From contig OZ237746.1 in NCBI GenBank assembly GCA_965178125.1, forward strand, positions 992,001 through 1,056,000: a stretch of 64,000 nucleotides of DNA, read 5' to 3'. Below, one piece after another: positions 48,701-60,700 of the stretch. Under the pieces are notes generated by a model, which was not told where the DNA came from, made no database searches, and worked only from the letters and a program-made list of their open reading frames with translations. Within the stretch, counting starts at the first letter, position 1. The number at the start of each line of letters is the position of its first letter. The translations under genes and the position numbers were made by a program. Source of the DNA: Bilabrum cf. latius. Its lineage: Eukaryota > Bigyra: Bicosoecida > Bigyra > Bicosoecida.

Positions 48701-51700
48701 GCAGGAATCGAGCGATGGCACCGGCCACTCGTGGCCTGTCGCCGATGTCTCCCCCGCTCTCGTCTGCACCGTGGCTAACCGCAGCACCGGGAGGCAGGAT
48801 CTGAGATGCCTGCATAGCCTCAGCCTCTGCTGCCTCGGCCACTGCACGGGCCCCGCCAGTGTCCTGCCATTCCTGCAGCCCGCCCTCCACCGCTCGCCCC
48901 GCCGCTTCCTCGTCCAGACGCCCCTTGGCCTTCTCGCTGGAGGCCCACTCCTGCAGGCGAGCCTGCTCGGCGCTGCGGGCAGCTCGCACAGCGGCCTCTG
49001 TGTGATCTCTGATCCACCTCCTTCGTAGCAGCACAGCGCACCGGGCCGCCACAAGGGGCCGAGCATCCGGCGGCCCGATCCACAGGACCGCATCCCCTGG
49101 CTGGTCAGCGCTGCCTTCCGCAGGCCCGCTTGCCCCGAGCCACGACTGCACGAGCGCAGAAAGCTGCTCTGTAAGCTGCACAACTTTGGGATCCATTCTC
49201 GAGCGAGGGACCGTGAGGCCAGCGCTCGCGGGGTCGGCGCTCTGCCGCACCTCATCGAGCGCCGACTGCATGGATGCAAGCACTCGGCCCGCCGACCCGT
49301 CACCGTCCGCGGGGGCGACCCGCGCCAGCGTCTCGCGGTCGAGCAGCACGTCTGCAGAGGACTGCGAGCTCGAGTCGCCGCAATAGGCAACCACTCGGAG
49401 AGACGGGGTCCAGCGGAAGGCGCTACTCGTCCCACCTGCAACGGACCCCTCTCCATGCGCGCTGCCCTACGACGTTCCATCAGCACTTCCAGGGAAGCGT
49501 GGAGTCAGCACCCACCGGAGGGAAGACGTGATGGTAGCCACGCGGGCTGACACCGCCCGGTAGCCAGAATGCTCGGCCGCAGCGACCGCGACCCCAACTC
49601 GATCCGACCCAGCAGCCGCCTCTAGCGCAGAGGCGGGCGTGGCTGTCTCTGCAGCCAGCGCCTGCACGTGTTCCACCGCGGCTGGGGCCGAGTCGCTATT
49701 TGGCTGAGAAAGGCCCAAGGCAACTGTGGCCTCTTGCACAGCCCCGGCCAGGTCTCGTGGACGAGGCGCCTCTGACGCCACTACCCTGCCGAGTGCCGAC
49801 GCTGCAGCCGCCGTGCGAGCCTGGAGCGTGCCTGCGAGCACGGACTCGACTCGACTGCGAGCGTCGATGGCTTCAGCGTTCTGACGAGCGTTGTGGAACA
49901 GGACGCTGTCGGGCAAGTTGCCGCGCACATCTCTCAGCATCACAGGCACGCGTGCAGCCCTGCGCAGCACTCGACCGGTCAGCGCCGCTCGCTCCGCCTT
50001 ACCGGGCCCATCCGCGTCTACCTGCGCGCTGGCTGGTATCACACCGGCGCGTGCAAGCGAAGACGACCTGGCACGCAGCGGAGTGCCCGGACGAGACGGA
50101 GGCCGGCCGCGACCGAACGTGTGTGCCGAGGGTGCCAGCGAGTCTGCTTCGCCGCCGCGCGGCTGCTGCAGCCAAGGCATCCAGTCCAGGTCTGGCCGCG
50201 CATTGAGCAGCAGGCGACGGAGTGCGTCCAACTCGGGCGAGGCCTCGGCCTCGCGGTCCATTGCGTCGGTGCTCAAGCTCCTGGGCCGCAGCGCCTGCTC
50301 CACATCCTTTGCACTGCACCCGGGACGCAGCGGCAGCACGAGACCGCAGGCGGCGCTACCGGCCACGGGCGCGCTGGCTGTGGGAGAGATATGGGGATTC
50401 TCCAGGCACCCTGCCGCTGCCAGGGCCCGCGTCGCATCTGCACCTGCCTGCATCATGCCGGCCAGCTCGGATAGCTTGCTGTGCGCCAGCGCGCGACGCT
50501 CTATCGCCTGCGGCTGCCGAGACGCGAACCGCAGCCTGCGCCTGCACTACTCTATGCGGAGACGCAGCGCCTCGCTGCAGTGCCTCGCACCCAGCATGGA
50601 CGCGGCCAGGGCGGCGCAGCCTCGCACCATCAGCTGCGCGTGGCGAGGACCAGGTGACGGAGGCGTGGCCGTGCGTGCCAGGCTTCCGACCCGCAGCCAC
50701 CGATGTCCTTTCCCTCGCTCCTCCGTGCTGGCTCCTCGCGCTCTGGCCTGCCGCAGGCTGCCGCGCCACGCAGACAGCAACTGCAATCCAGCCCGCCGGC
50801 GCGAGACCGCGCACCGGACGAGGGCCTCTGCGATGCGACGGGCCACCGGGTCGCAGCACGCCAGGTACGTCGCGTGCTGCACGATGCTCCCAGCGGGAGA
50901 CGAAGCTGCGCTGGATGATGACAAAGCGTCCGCGCTACCGAGAGCCCCGCCTCCTTCCACCGCGAACTGCGCGCTGGCTAGGCGGCAGGACCACGCTTCA
51001 ATCGGCGAAGCGCGGTCCTTGCTGGGTGCTGCTTTGGTGCAGCGGTGCGCTGCGAGAAGCGCGGAGCAGGTGGCACCAAGGGACTTTGGCCTACAATCGG
51101 GCCCGAGGGCCGCCTCGAATGCTGCCTGGTGGAGGACGCGGTGCGCACCGAGGCTCACAACGCTGTCGCGCGCGATCGGAATCCTCCCTCCAGCCGTGCT
51201 GCCTGCTGCCGTCCGCGCAGCATCGTTCGCAGGTTCTGTCCCGGGCGAGACCAGGACTAGCGGGGCGGGCTCGCTGGCCTCTAGCGGGGTATTCCACACC
51301 AGCAGCATCCGAGTCGCATCGCTGGCGCCGGCCGCTGCCGCCTCAGTCTTCTCACTCCCCTACCGCGACTTGACAATGGGCTGCGCCCGCGGTCGGATGG
51401 AATCTCGGAGCTGCTGGGCAAATAGGACAGCCCCGGCCGCCGCCTGCTCCAAGTCTGCATCCTCTTCTTCGGTTCGGTTCGTCCCCGGCCTGCTGCCTGC
51501 AGCTGCAGCCAGGAGCAGGTACCGAGCCGCGTCGGCTGCGAGCGGCAGGCGGTCAGGGCCCTCGAAGTCCTCGTCGTCTGGATGAAGCCCCGACCCCGGC
51601 CGCATACCCATGGACGCGGCCTCGCCATCCGTAGCACGGCTAGGCTGTGTGCCGCCCCGGGCAGCGGCAGCCGGTGATCGCGTTTGGGCTGCCACCGAGG

Positions 51701-54700
51701 CAGCCAACTCGCAGGACCATTCGCGCGTGGCCTGCCACCACACCTCTTGCCACGGCTGCCCGTCGCCCAGCCCTTCGTTCAGCTGTAGCGACCCCAGTCC
51801 CGCCTAGATTCCCGCGCGCATGGGACCTGGGATGTCCCCGCAGCAGGCCAGAGCCATGCTGGCCTCGTCCACGGAGGGCAGGCCTAGCAGGACTGAGCCG
51901 CTGCCGGCCACATCGTCTGTTTGCCACGAATTATTCCGCAGGGCAGCAACCGCTCGCATGCGCGGAACTGCGGCGGGCGAGGCGGCGGCGTGGGAAGCCA
52001 GCCGCAGCCGTTGCATGGCTGCACCGGCGCGCACTGCGATCCCACGCGGCTCTCTGCCCGGCATCGATGCGAGCAAGGTGGCCAGCACGCTGGAGGCACC
52101 CATCACGCGCCCCATTTCCCGCGAACCGTCGTTGAATTGGGTGCAAGCAAGGGCCAGCAGGCCGGGGCCAGCCAGACGACGCTGCAGGGAATCCATGGCC
52201 CGGACGCACCCCTCCTCCCACTCCAGCCCGGCGCGGCCCTCGGCCTCGCCGGCCGGTCCGAGTGGTCCAGGCTCCGGGCCGGCTTTCCGCATCCGCAGCG
52301 TCAGCCTTCCCTGGCTCGCGTCCACCCACTGTAGCGATAGTGGAAGCAGCTGCAGCAATTGCCGGAGCAGCCTGCCCCTCGCAGGCGCGCTCACGACAGG
52401 CGGCCACACCTGCTGCGACCGCAGGCGCATGGCTTGCTCTCGAGCCACAGGAGCTCCAGCCATCAGCCCGCGCACAGCTCGCAAGCCACTGCTTGGTGGT
52501 ATCACGCTGCGACCCTCCGTGAGACGAGAGCGCAAATTCCGCGCCGTAGACCCAAAGACAGCCCCCGTGGAGACATCGGCGGAGACTCCCGGCCTCTGCC
52601 GCCCAGCGCTAGCGTTCCCGGCCCCTCCTGGCCCTCGGGCAAGCACTGCCCCCGCTAGTCCGTGCGCCTCCTGCTGCCTGGCATCTTGCACCTGCTCCAG
52701 CGCCATGGACTCGACTGCTGCCCTGCGAAGGGCTTCCGCAGTTTGCTCGCAGGAGAGGGACAGCTCCCAGCCTGCCACGGGCCTCGCGCCGTACGTTCCG
52801 TGCATGGCGCCGACACGTTCTCCAGACGCTAGGTGTCCGTGGCCAAGTTCTGCATCCGCCACCCGGGGCGGGCGGCCGTGGGCTCCAGGTCGCTGCACGT
52901 CGGACCCGAAGAGGTCCGGGTAGTCAGTCCAAGCCCCGAGCGCAGCCTCTCGACGAAGCGCGGCGGCAGCCGAGGCGTCGTTGGTAAGAGGGTCGCCACC
53001 GTGCATGTTGAGCCGCTCCAAAGCATCGGCACCACCGCTGGCGGACAGCTCGCTGCCGACGCCGCCTTGCGGCCGGCCCCGCACGGGGACGGCGTCCGGC
53101 AGCGCGGCCTGCCCGCCCGGCTCCACGAGCAGCACCACCCCGGGCTGCCACGGAGGCAGCCGGTCCGGCAGATCCACTCCCCCGCCTTCACCCTTCTCCA
53201 CGCACAGCTCGCCGCTGGGACGGGACTCGTCCCGAGCTCCCAGCACCACTGCCACCCGGACCGTCTGCCTACCCACCGCGGCGGCAGTGCGCACCAGGGT
53301 CCTGTCCACGGCGGCACGCACGGACCCGCTGCTGCCGACCGCTGGCGCTGAAGAAGCGGCGGGTGACTCACCCCGGTGCAGAGATAGCCGATCCCGCTCC
53401 CCTGCCACCCCGTGCGCGGCCTCGACTGGGCCACCAGCCAGCCAGCCACCGGCCAGCGCAAGCGGAGCGATCCGGCGCCGACGCCACCGCGGGGCTAGGC
53501 TCGCTGCCCGGGTGCGTGCCGGTGCCAAGGCAGGTGCAACGGCCCGCCGGAACGTACCCACCCGCATCGCAGGGCTTGGCGTAGACCGACCAAACTGCAC
53601 AGAGGGCCTGCGGTTCACCAACCAGGACTCTAGAGCCGAAGCATCACGCAGCGGACCCGCCAGCTACCGCCCCCGTGCATGCTCAGCGCCACCCTCTGTC
53701 GAATCGCTCCTGCCAAACCTGCGCCAGCCCATGGCGCCGGCTCCGGGCCGCAGCCAGGCAAGCCCGTCCTCGCCCGAGCTCTCCGACGGCAGCTCCAGCA
53801 TGTCTGCGTCCCAAGGATTCTCGCCCGGCCCGTCTCCACCCTCCGAGCGCGACTCTGCCGAGCGGGAGGTGCGGTAGAAGGGGTCTCGCTCCGTGCCCGG
53901 CCCAGCAGTTCCATGGCTCCTGCCGGCCGCGGATCCCCTACTACTCTGCAGCTGCTCACGCCCCGTGAACCACCCCTGGTCCTGCGGGTGCTCTCCCTCT
54001 GCTTTCCCGTCCTCGATCGCCATGGGTACCGCCCCGCCCTCGATCCGCCGCCTCTCGCCGCCCCTAGACCCCAGGCGCGTTGCAGCCCCCGACCACTCCT
54101 CCTCGGGCTGCAGCTCCAGCGCCTGGCCCGCCTGCTGGCTGTCGTTCTGCCACTCGCTTCCTAGATCCAACAAACCCATCCCGTCTCTTTCTCGGCCGCG
54201 CACCAACTCGGACGCGGCAGCCACGACAGCGGTAGGCAGTCCGTCCGGCCTCACCCGCAGCTCCTCCGCCAGCTCTTCCCAAGCGCTGGCACTGCGGGCG
54301 GCAAGAGCTCTAGAGGCCGCCACTTGCCTCATCGCCGCCTGTCGCGCCGCAGCCGGGCCAGGAGAGCTGCTCCTGTGTCGCTCCGGCACTGTGCTCGTGC
54401 TCTCCCACTGACCGGGTTGGCCGCAGCGCGGGCGGGGGCAGATCGCTGCAGAGGCTCCCAGCTGCTCCCTTGACAGCCCGATGAGCCGTGGCTCCAGCGC
54501 CTTGCGCACGTCCGCGGCGTTTGTGCCTATCCCCGCCCTACCCAGCAGCAGCAACTGCTCCAAGGGGCACAGCCTCGTGGTGTCGGCCCTGCGAGCCACC
54601 GGCGAGTAGACGTGCACTTCGAGCTCCGGCGAATGCTGGGTCTCGTCACCCTCCGCAAAGGAACGCGGCGCCTCTGGTGGTTCGGTGCCGTTCTTCGTCG

Positions 54701-57700
54701 TGGCCCTGGTTCTGGTTCTGGTTCGGGTTCGGGTTCGGGAGGGCGTGTGTCCCTGCATGAACACTCGCACCACGCGGAGCTCACCTCCGATGCGCTAGGC
54801 CCACGCAGCCACCTGCCTTCCTCCCGAGCCGCGCACCCGGATGCTGATGGGCTGGGCCCGGCCGCGGCCCAGCATGGCAGTGCCACTCGGAGCCACCGGG
54901 AGCATGGCCATGGATACGGCGAGCGGAGCGGGAAACTTGCGCACGCTGCCTCCTGGCACCGCATCGCCGCCTGGTCCTTGCACCTGACTCGCAGACAGAG
55001 CGCACGCCGCCTCCACTCGCGCCCAGAGGTCCAGGCCGGCCCTCGAGCCGACAGACACGCTCTAGATCCCCAATCCCGCGTCGTCCCGCAGGCCGCCTTG
55101 CGCGAGCTCGAACCAGGCGCCCTGCTCCGGCCGCATTCCAGCGCCCGCTGCCGTGGCCTGCCTGCGGTGTAGCAGCCATTCGCGAGCTGCGTCCCGCACC
55201 TGGACCAGGAGTGCCTTGCGCTCCACGCCGATCATCGCGCCCACCGTGTCGATGCCCCCGCTGGACCTGGAACCGCCCTCGCCCTGTTCCTCGCCCTGCT
55301 GCACCGCGTCCGCCCCCCTGTCCAGACCTACATCCCCGCTCGAGGCCCCTAGCGCGAGCGCGCCCTCCCGCAGCAGCCGCTCCCACGTCGATGCCCGCAC
55401 CATGTCGCCGGCCGCGGCGTGCACGCCCAGGTATGGATCCACGGGCGACAGTGCTGCTGCGAGCGCGTCGTACCCGCCGGCTCTCCACCGGCCGACGGAC
55501 AGCCGGTCCACGAGCGCGGCCGCGACGCGGCAGAGGTCCCCGGAAGCGATGGACGCTCGTTCTGCAGGAGACCCGGACTGCTGCGCGATGCGCGCGGTGG
55601 CCCACGAAGGCAGCTGCACGTCCCAGCTGCGCTCCGAGGCCTGCCCGCGGCCCGATCCAGAGCCGCCAATCCCGCCGGACGGCAGCATGTGCGTGCCCTG
55701 TGCCTCAATGGCCAGCCGCAGCTGCGGGGAGGGGAACACACGCAGCAGCAGAGCACCGGAGGGCTGCCGCCACGCCTCGACTCGCGCTGGCAGCCTCCCG
55801 GGGCCCAGCCGCACAGCCTTGCTCAGCAGGCGGGACCGCTGCCGCACGATCGACACCAGCACGCGGCCGGTGACAGGGTGCCTTCGGAAAGCCAGGAACT
55901 GCGCCAGCGAGGTCACGACGGCCCCGACGGCGTCGAGGCTCTCGGAGATGCCTCCTGCCACCGCCCGCCCCTTGCCGCGCGCGGAAGAAGAAGAAGAAGA
56001 CGACGACGACGACGCGTCGGCGCTTTTGCCCTCGTTCGTCCCTCGCTGCGCTCCGAGCTTGCGTCGCAGCGCCAGGGCCCCGAGGTCCGTGCCAGGGCCC
56101 GCCAAGCGCCCGGCAGCGCTCCTCTCTCGGCCGCGGCTCGCGTTCGCGCCAGAGGCTCCCCGCAGTGCGGGTGGGAGCGGCCCGGGCGCGCTCCTCGGCG
56201 CCTTTCGCCCTCTCGCGCGCAGCTTTGGAGCCATCTCTAGCAGCTTTCGTCCGGCGCGGGTCCCCCGCAGCACCTCTGCGACGTGGGCCTCGTCGTCGTG
56301 GGTGGCAACTACGCGCCACACCGCGGCTCTCTGGTGGTACACGCAGAAAAACACCCGCCCGAACGCGTGAAATGCCGCGATGGTGCACAGCGCGAGGCCC
56401 TCGGCCCCGCCACCCTGAGGCGTGCCGCCGCTCATCCCCAAACTGCCCTCCCGGGTGTTCCACCCAGCCCCTGCGCTTCGCTGGACTAGCGCGGCCTCCT
56501 CGTCCCTGCCGTAGTTCCGCAGGACGGAGCTGAGCAGCAGGGGAGTAGCAGCCGCTGCATCCTGTTGTTGGTGTGAATCAGTCGAGCCGCCGGCAGTGGC
56601 GCCGCCATCGATGTGTTGGTGTCGCCCAGCGGTGCGTGCAGCTGGCCTGGCGTCGTACTCCCACTCGCCAGGGACCTTGGACACCCCGAGCCACACCCTC
56701 GAGTCGCGCAGCACGGCTCGCAGCACCTCGTCCAGGGCTCGCAGCCAGCCGCCGTCGCCCCCGTCACCGTCTACGGTGGGCACTCCTCGCCCCGTGCGCC
56801 GCCTGCCGTGCTCCCGCTTCCAATCCAGCTGTCCCGCCTCGGCATCTCGCTGCGCCGCCGCGCTGATGCTGCCACCGAGGCCATGCTCCGGACGCACGTG
56901 GCCAGCGCTGCGACCCGTGCGAGACTCATCCTGGACGTCTGGCTCTGCCGTGCCTGCGGCAGCTGGACGGCGCGGTGGGCGGCTGGCCCCCTCGGCAGCA
57001 TCGCCCGGCCGCCCCTGACCCCGCTCAAGCTCACCGTTTACGTCCTGCACACCTCCATACAGGTTGTACCCCACGTGCCCGTCTCCCAGCAGCACCAGGC
57101 TGTCCGCCTCCAGCGCCGTCACATACATGTGGTGCGGCGGAGTCTCTGCCGGAGTCACTGGCCCCGGACCCGCGCCGTTGCCAGCTCCTCCACCAGCACC
57201 GCCTTTGCCTGCTCCTCCTGTCTCTGACGACGAGCCATGCACCACACGCGTGATGCGACCGGGCGCCAGGGCCACCAACGCCTTGGCCGCCGTGTGCGCC
57301 TTGTCCGAGACGTACTTTGTGGCGATGGCAGCCGTGTCCGAGGATGCCAAGGTCACGGCTCCGTGCCCCGGCCCAGCGCCCGCCCCCTCCCCGCGTTTGC
57401 GGTGGCCGGCCGAGGCGGAGGCCGAGACAGCTGTGGCGGGGGCTCGCGCGTCGCCCGGGGCCCATCCTCCGTGCGGCCTCAGCGCCCGGAGGGCCGTCTC
57501 GCTGTGCGCCGACACGACCGCGTACCTGAGGTAGAGCTCGCTGCACCGCGCCTCCACCCAGGCCGCGATGGCACGCATCGCCGCGTTGCCGAGACGACAG
57601 CCGCTCCCAGCGGGGGCGGCGGGCCACTCCGGGTGCAGGATCCTCTGCCGGACGCTCGCCACGGTGGCCGGCGCGGGCAGGCCCAGGTCCTCTCGTCCGG

Positions 57701-60700
57701 AGCCCGGCTGCGGACGCCCGTCCGTCTCTGCCCTCAGCCGAGTGGCTAGGTCCCAGGGCGCCTCCAGCAGCAGCAGGCGCGCGCTCTCCCACAGCGTGCC
57801 GGCGCCTCGAGTCATGGGGGCCGACAGCAGGCCGCGCAGCTGCGCCGCCGAGTCCTTGCTGCCCGCGTGCGCCACCGAGTCCCCCGGCCCGAGCACACCT
57901 CCCTCCCTCCCTCGGGCCACGGCACGCTGCCGCAGCAGCCACCACTGCCGCCCCGCCTCCCTGCGCGCCTCCCTCTCCTCCTGCGGCGTGCGCCCGTCCG
58001 GTACGAGCAGCATGCCCAGGGCCTCTGCCACCAGCACGAAGGACACGGGGGGAGTGTCCGCGGCGGCGGCCCGCTGCAAGTCACTCGCCATCCGCAGGGC
58101 GAGGGGGCCGGGGCCAAAGGACGAGGCGGGACCCCCTTCGTCCGGGCGCGACACCTGCAGGCGGGAAGGGTCCGCGGCGGCACCGGCCCCCGACCCGCCC
58201 CCGCCCCCGCCCCCGCCGGCGCTGGTGTCCCCATCGGCCGCCGCCCTCACGCCGTCCTCCCCGCCACCCAGCCGCCAGCACGCCTCCGACTGCGCCTCGA
58301 GGCAGCTGGCCAGCCCCGGTTCAACGGCGGCGCTCATGGCCTGCGAGAAGAGCGCGTGGTCAGCGGGGGACAGGTCGCCGCCTTCGCCCAGCCGCAAGGT
58401 CTCGTCGCCGGGCCCGCTCGGGGGCATCTCCAGGAGCCGAGCGTGCTCGAGCGGCAGGCGGCTCTGGGCAGCGCCGCCGCTGTTGCTCGGCAGCTGCTGC
58501 ACCTCGGTGCGCGTGGGGGGTGGCAGGGCGGGGCAGCCCCCGAGGGGCACCGCCACGGCATCGGGAGCGGACGCGTCCCTGTAGCCCGACATGGCCCTGG
58601 CTTGCGGGGGCAGCAGCTGGCCAGACGATCCACCCGAGCCGTTCGATCCGGCCTGCGCACGGCCAACCAGGCCCAGGCCCAGGCGGCTCGGCTCCACCTC
58701 TTGCCACTCGGGACCCACCCAGCCGCCGCGGCTGAGGAGCCCCTCGCGCAGCAGCTGCGGCGCACCCGCCTCGCCCAGCACGAAGCGCCAGTTCCACACG
58801 GCCGCGATGCTGGGCGGCAGGGAGCGCGCCGGGGGGCTCTGTGAGCTGCCGGCGCCGATGGAGCTCGGGGGCGTGGGCAGCGGCATCTGCATGGCCGGCC
58901 GGCCCGTCTGCCTCCGGTCGCCGTCCTCCCGACCGGCGCCCTCGTCGTCCTCGCCCCCGCCGTACCCCAGCTGGTCCCGCCACAGCGCAGCCCCGAAGAT
59001 GTCGGTGCGCTCGGGGGCCCCCGGCAGCGGGTCACGCGCGCCTGCTCCGACAGCAATTGTACCAGCAGCAGCTTGCAGACCGCAGGACCGCAGGCGTCCG
59101 GCCCGTGGCGCGGTGGGCGCCAGCAGCACCACCACCCTGGGCCGGGGTCGCAGCTTCCGCACGCGGGCAAGCGCTCGCGCCGCCCGGCTGCGGCCCGCGG
59201 GGGTGCGGCCGCAGGTCAGGTACGTCACGGCGCACCGTCCCGCGGCCAGGACCCGCTGCAGGGCGCGGTGGGTCGGCGGCAGGCCCTCGTCGATTGCCTC
59301 CGGGGCCCCGTCGGCGGTCTGGGGCAGAGCCATGGGCCTGGCTCCCGGGGCCATGTCCCTATCGTACCCCGGGGCCTCCCTCTGGTCCACCTCGGACTCG
59401 CGCGCCCAAGCCCGCAGGTCGGGCCGCACCCCGTCCTCCAGCAGCCGCGGGAGGAGGGTGAAAGCGCCCGCGCACTCGGCCCGAAGCGCGTTGACGAGCC
59501 GCTGCTGGGCGAGCAGGGGAGTCTCCGTGGCGAGCACGAGCACCACCGGCCGCCGCAGCCCCTGCACGGGGCCCAGCAGGCCCCGGATGTCGGCCCCGGA
59601 CAGGGCGGAGGCGCCCTGCGGCGTCTGCGGCTCGGACGCCTCCCCGCCGCCCGGGGACTCATCCCCACCGCGGCGGGGCCCAGCGGGCAAGCCATCCACC
59701 GCCCCGGTGGCGCTGGCCGCCTCGCTGGCGACCCTCGCTCTCCTCCTCTGCTCGACCACCAGCGCGAGGCCCTCCGCCCGCTCCGCCCGCACCGTCTCGG
59801 CCACGCACGCGCGGACGCCCTCGGCGCCCTCCAGCCGCAGGACGAACTGCGGCGCCAGCATGGCCGCCTGCGAGAGGGCCTGGCACCACGCCAGCAGGCA
59901 GCCGGCGGCAGCTCCCGCGGCGCTGCTGCCGGTGCCCCACGAGGCCGGCCTGGGGCGCGCGGCGCTCTGCACGGCGAGCTGCATGAGCCCCCCCCGGCGC
60001 CGCAGCTGGCCCCTGGCAAAGTCCCGGTGGGCCGGCACCAGCGACGTCTCCGGGGGAGGAAGCACGGAGTCCTGCAGCAGCGGCCCGCTGCGCCCCTCCA
60101 CCGACGGGTCGGCCTCGCGCCCGGGGGCCGGGCCGTCCGCCACGCTGGACCCCAGCGGGGGCGCCGGGGGAGGGGACGCGGCCGCCGCCACCACGGCCCG
60201 CACGCACAGGGTGGGGTCCGCGAGCATCGCCCGCGCGGCTCGCAGGCGCCAAGGCGGCAGCATCACCCGGCCGGCCCTCGCGGCGGACGCAAGCCTGCCC
60301 GCGGCCGCGCGCACCTGCTCCCGCAGCGCCCCCGAGCCAAGGCGCCGCTCCCGCAGGAGGGACCAAGGGGCCAGGCACAGCGGGCTCACGGACAGCCGGT
60401 CCTCCCTCTCCGGCCGGGGCAGCGCGGGGGAGGCGGACTGCGCGTGGTCCACGGCCGGCAGCAGGTGCGAGCGCACGCGCATCTGCTGCGCGCCGCCAGC
60501 CCCGGCCGGTGGTCCCCGGCCCGTCGTGGCGGCCGTCGACTCCGACTCGCGGTCTGCCGAGGTGGGGGCCAGCAGCAGCGCCGCCACCTGCACGAGCATC
60601 AGCAGCGGGGGGGCGGGCGCCTCGATCCGGAAGAGCCCCTCCAACCCCTCCGCAGTGATCCCGCGGGCCGCCACTGCCGCCGCCTCGGCCGCCTGCAGCA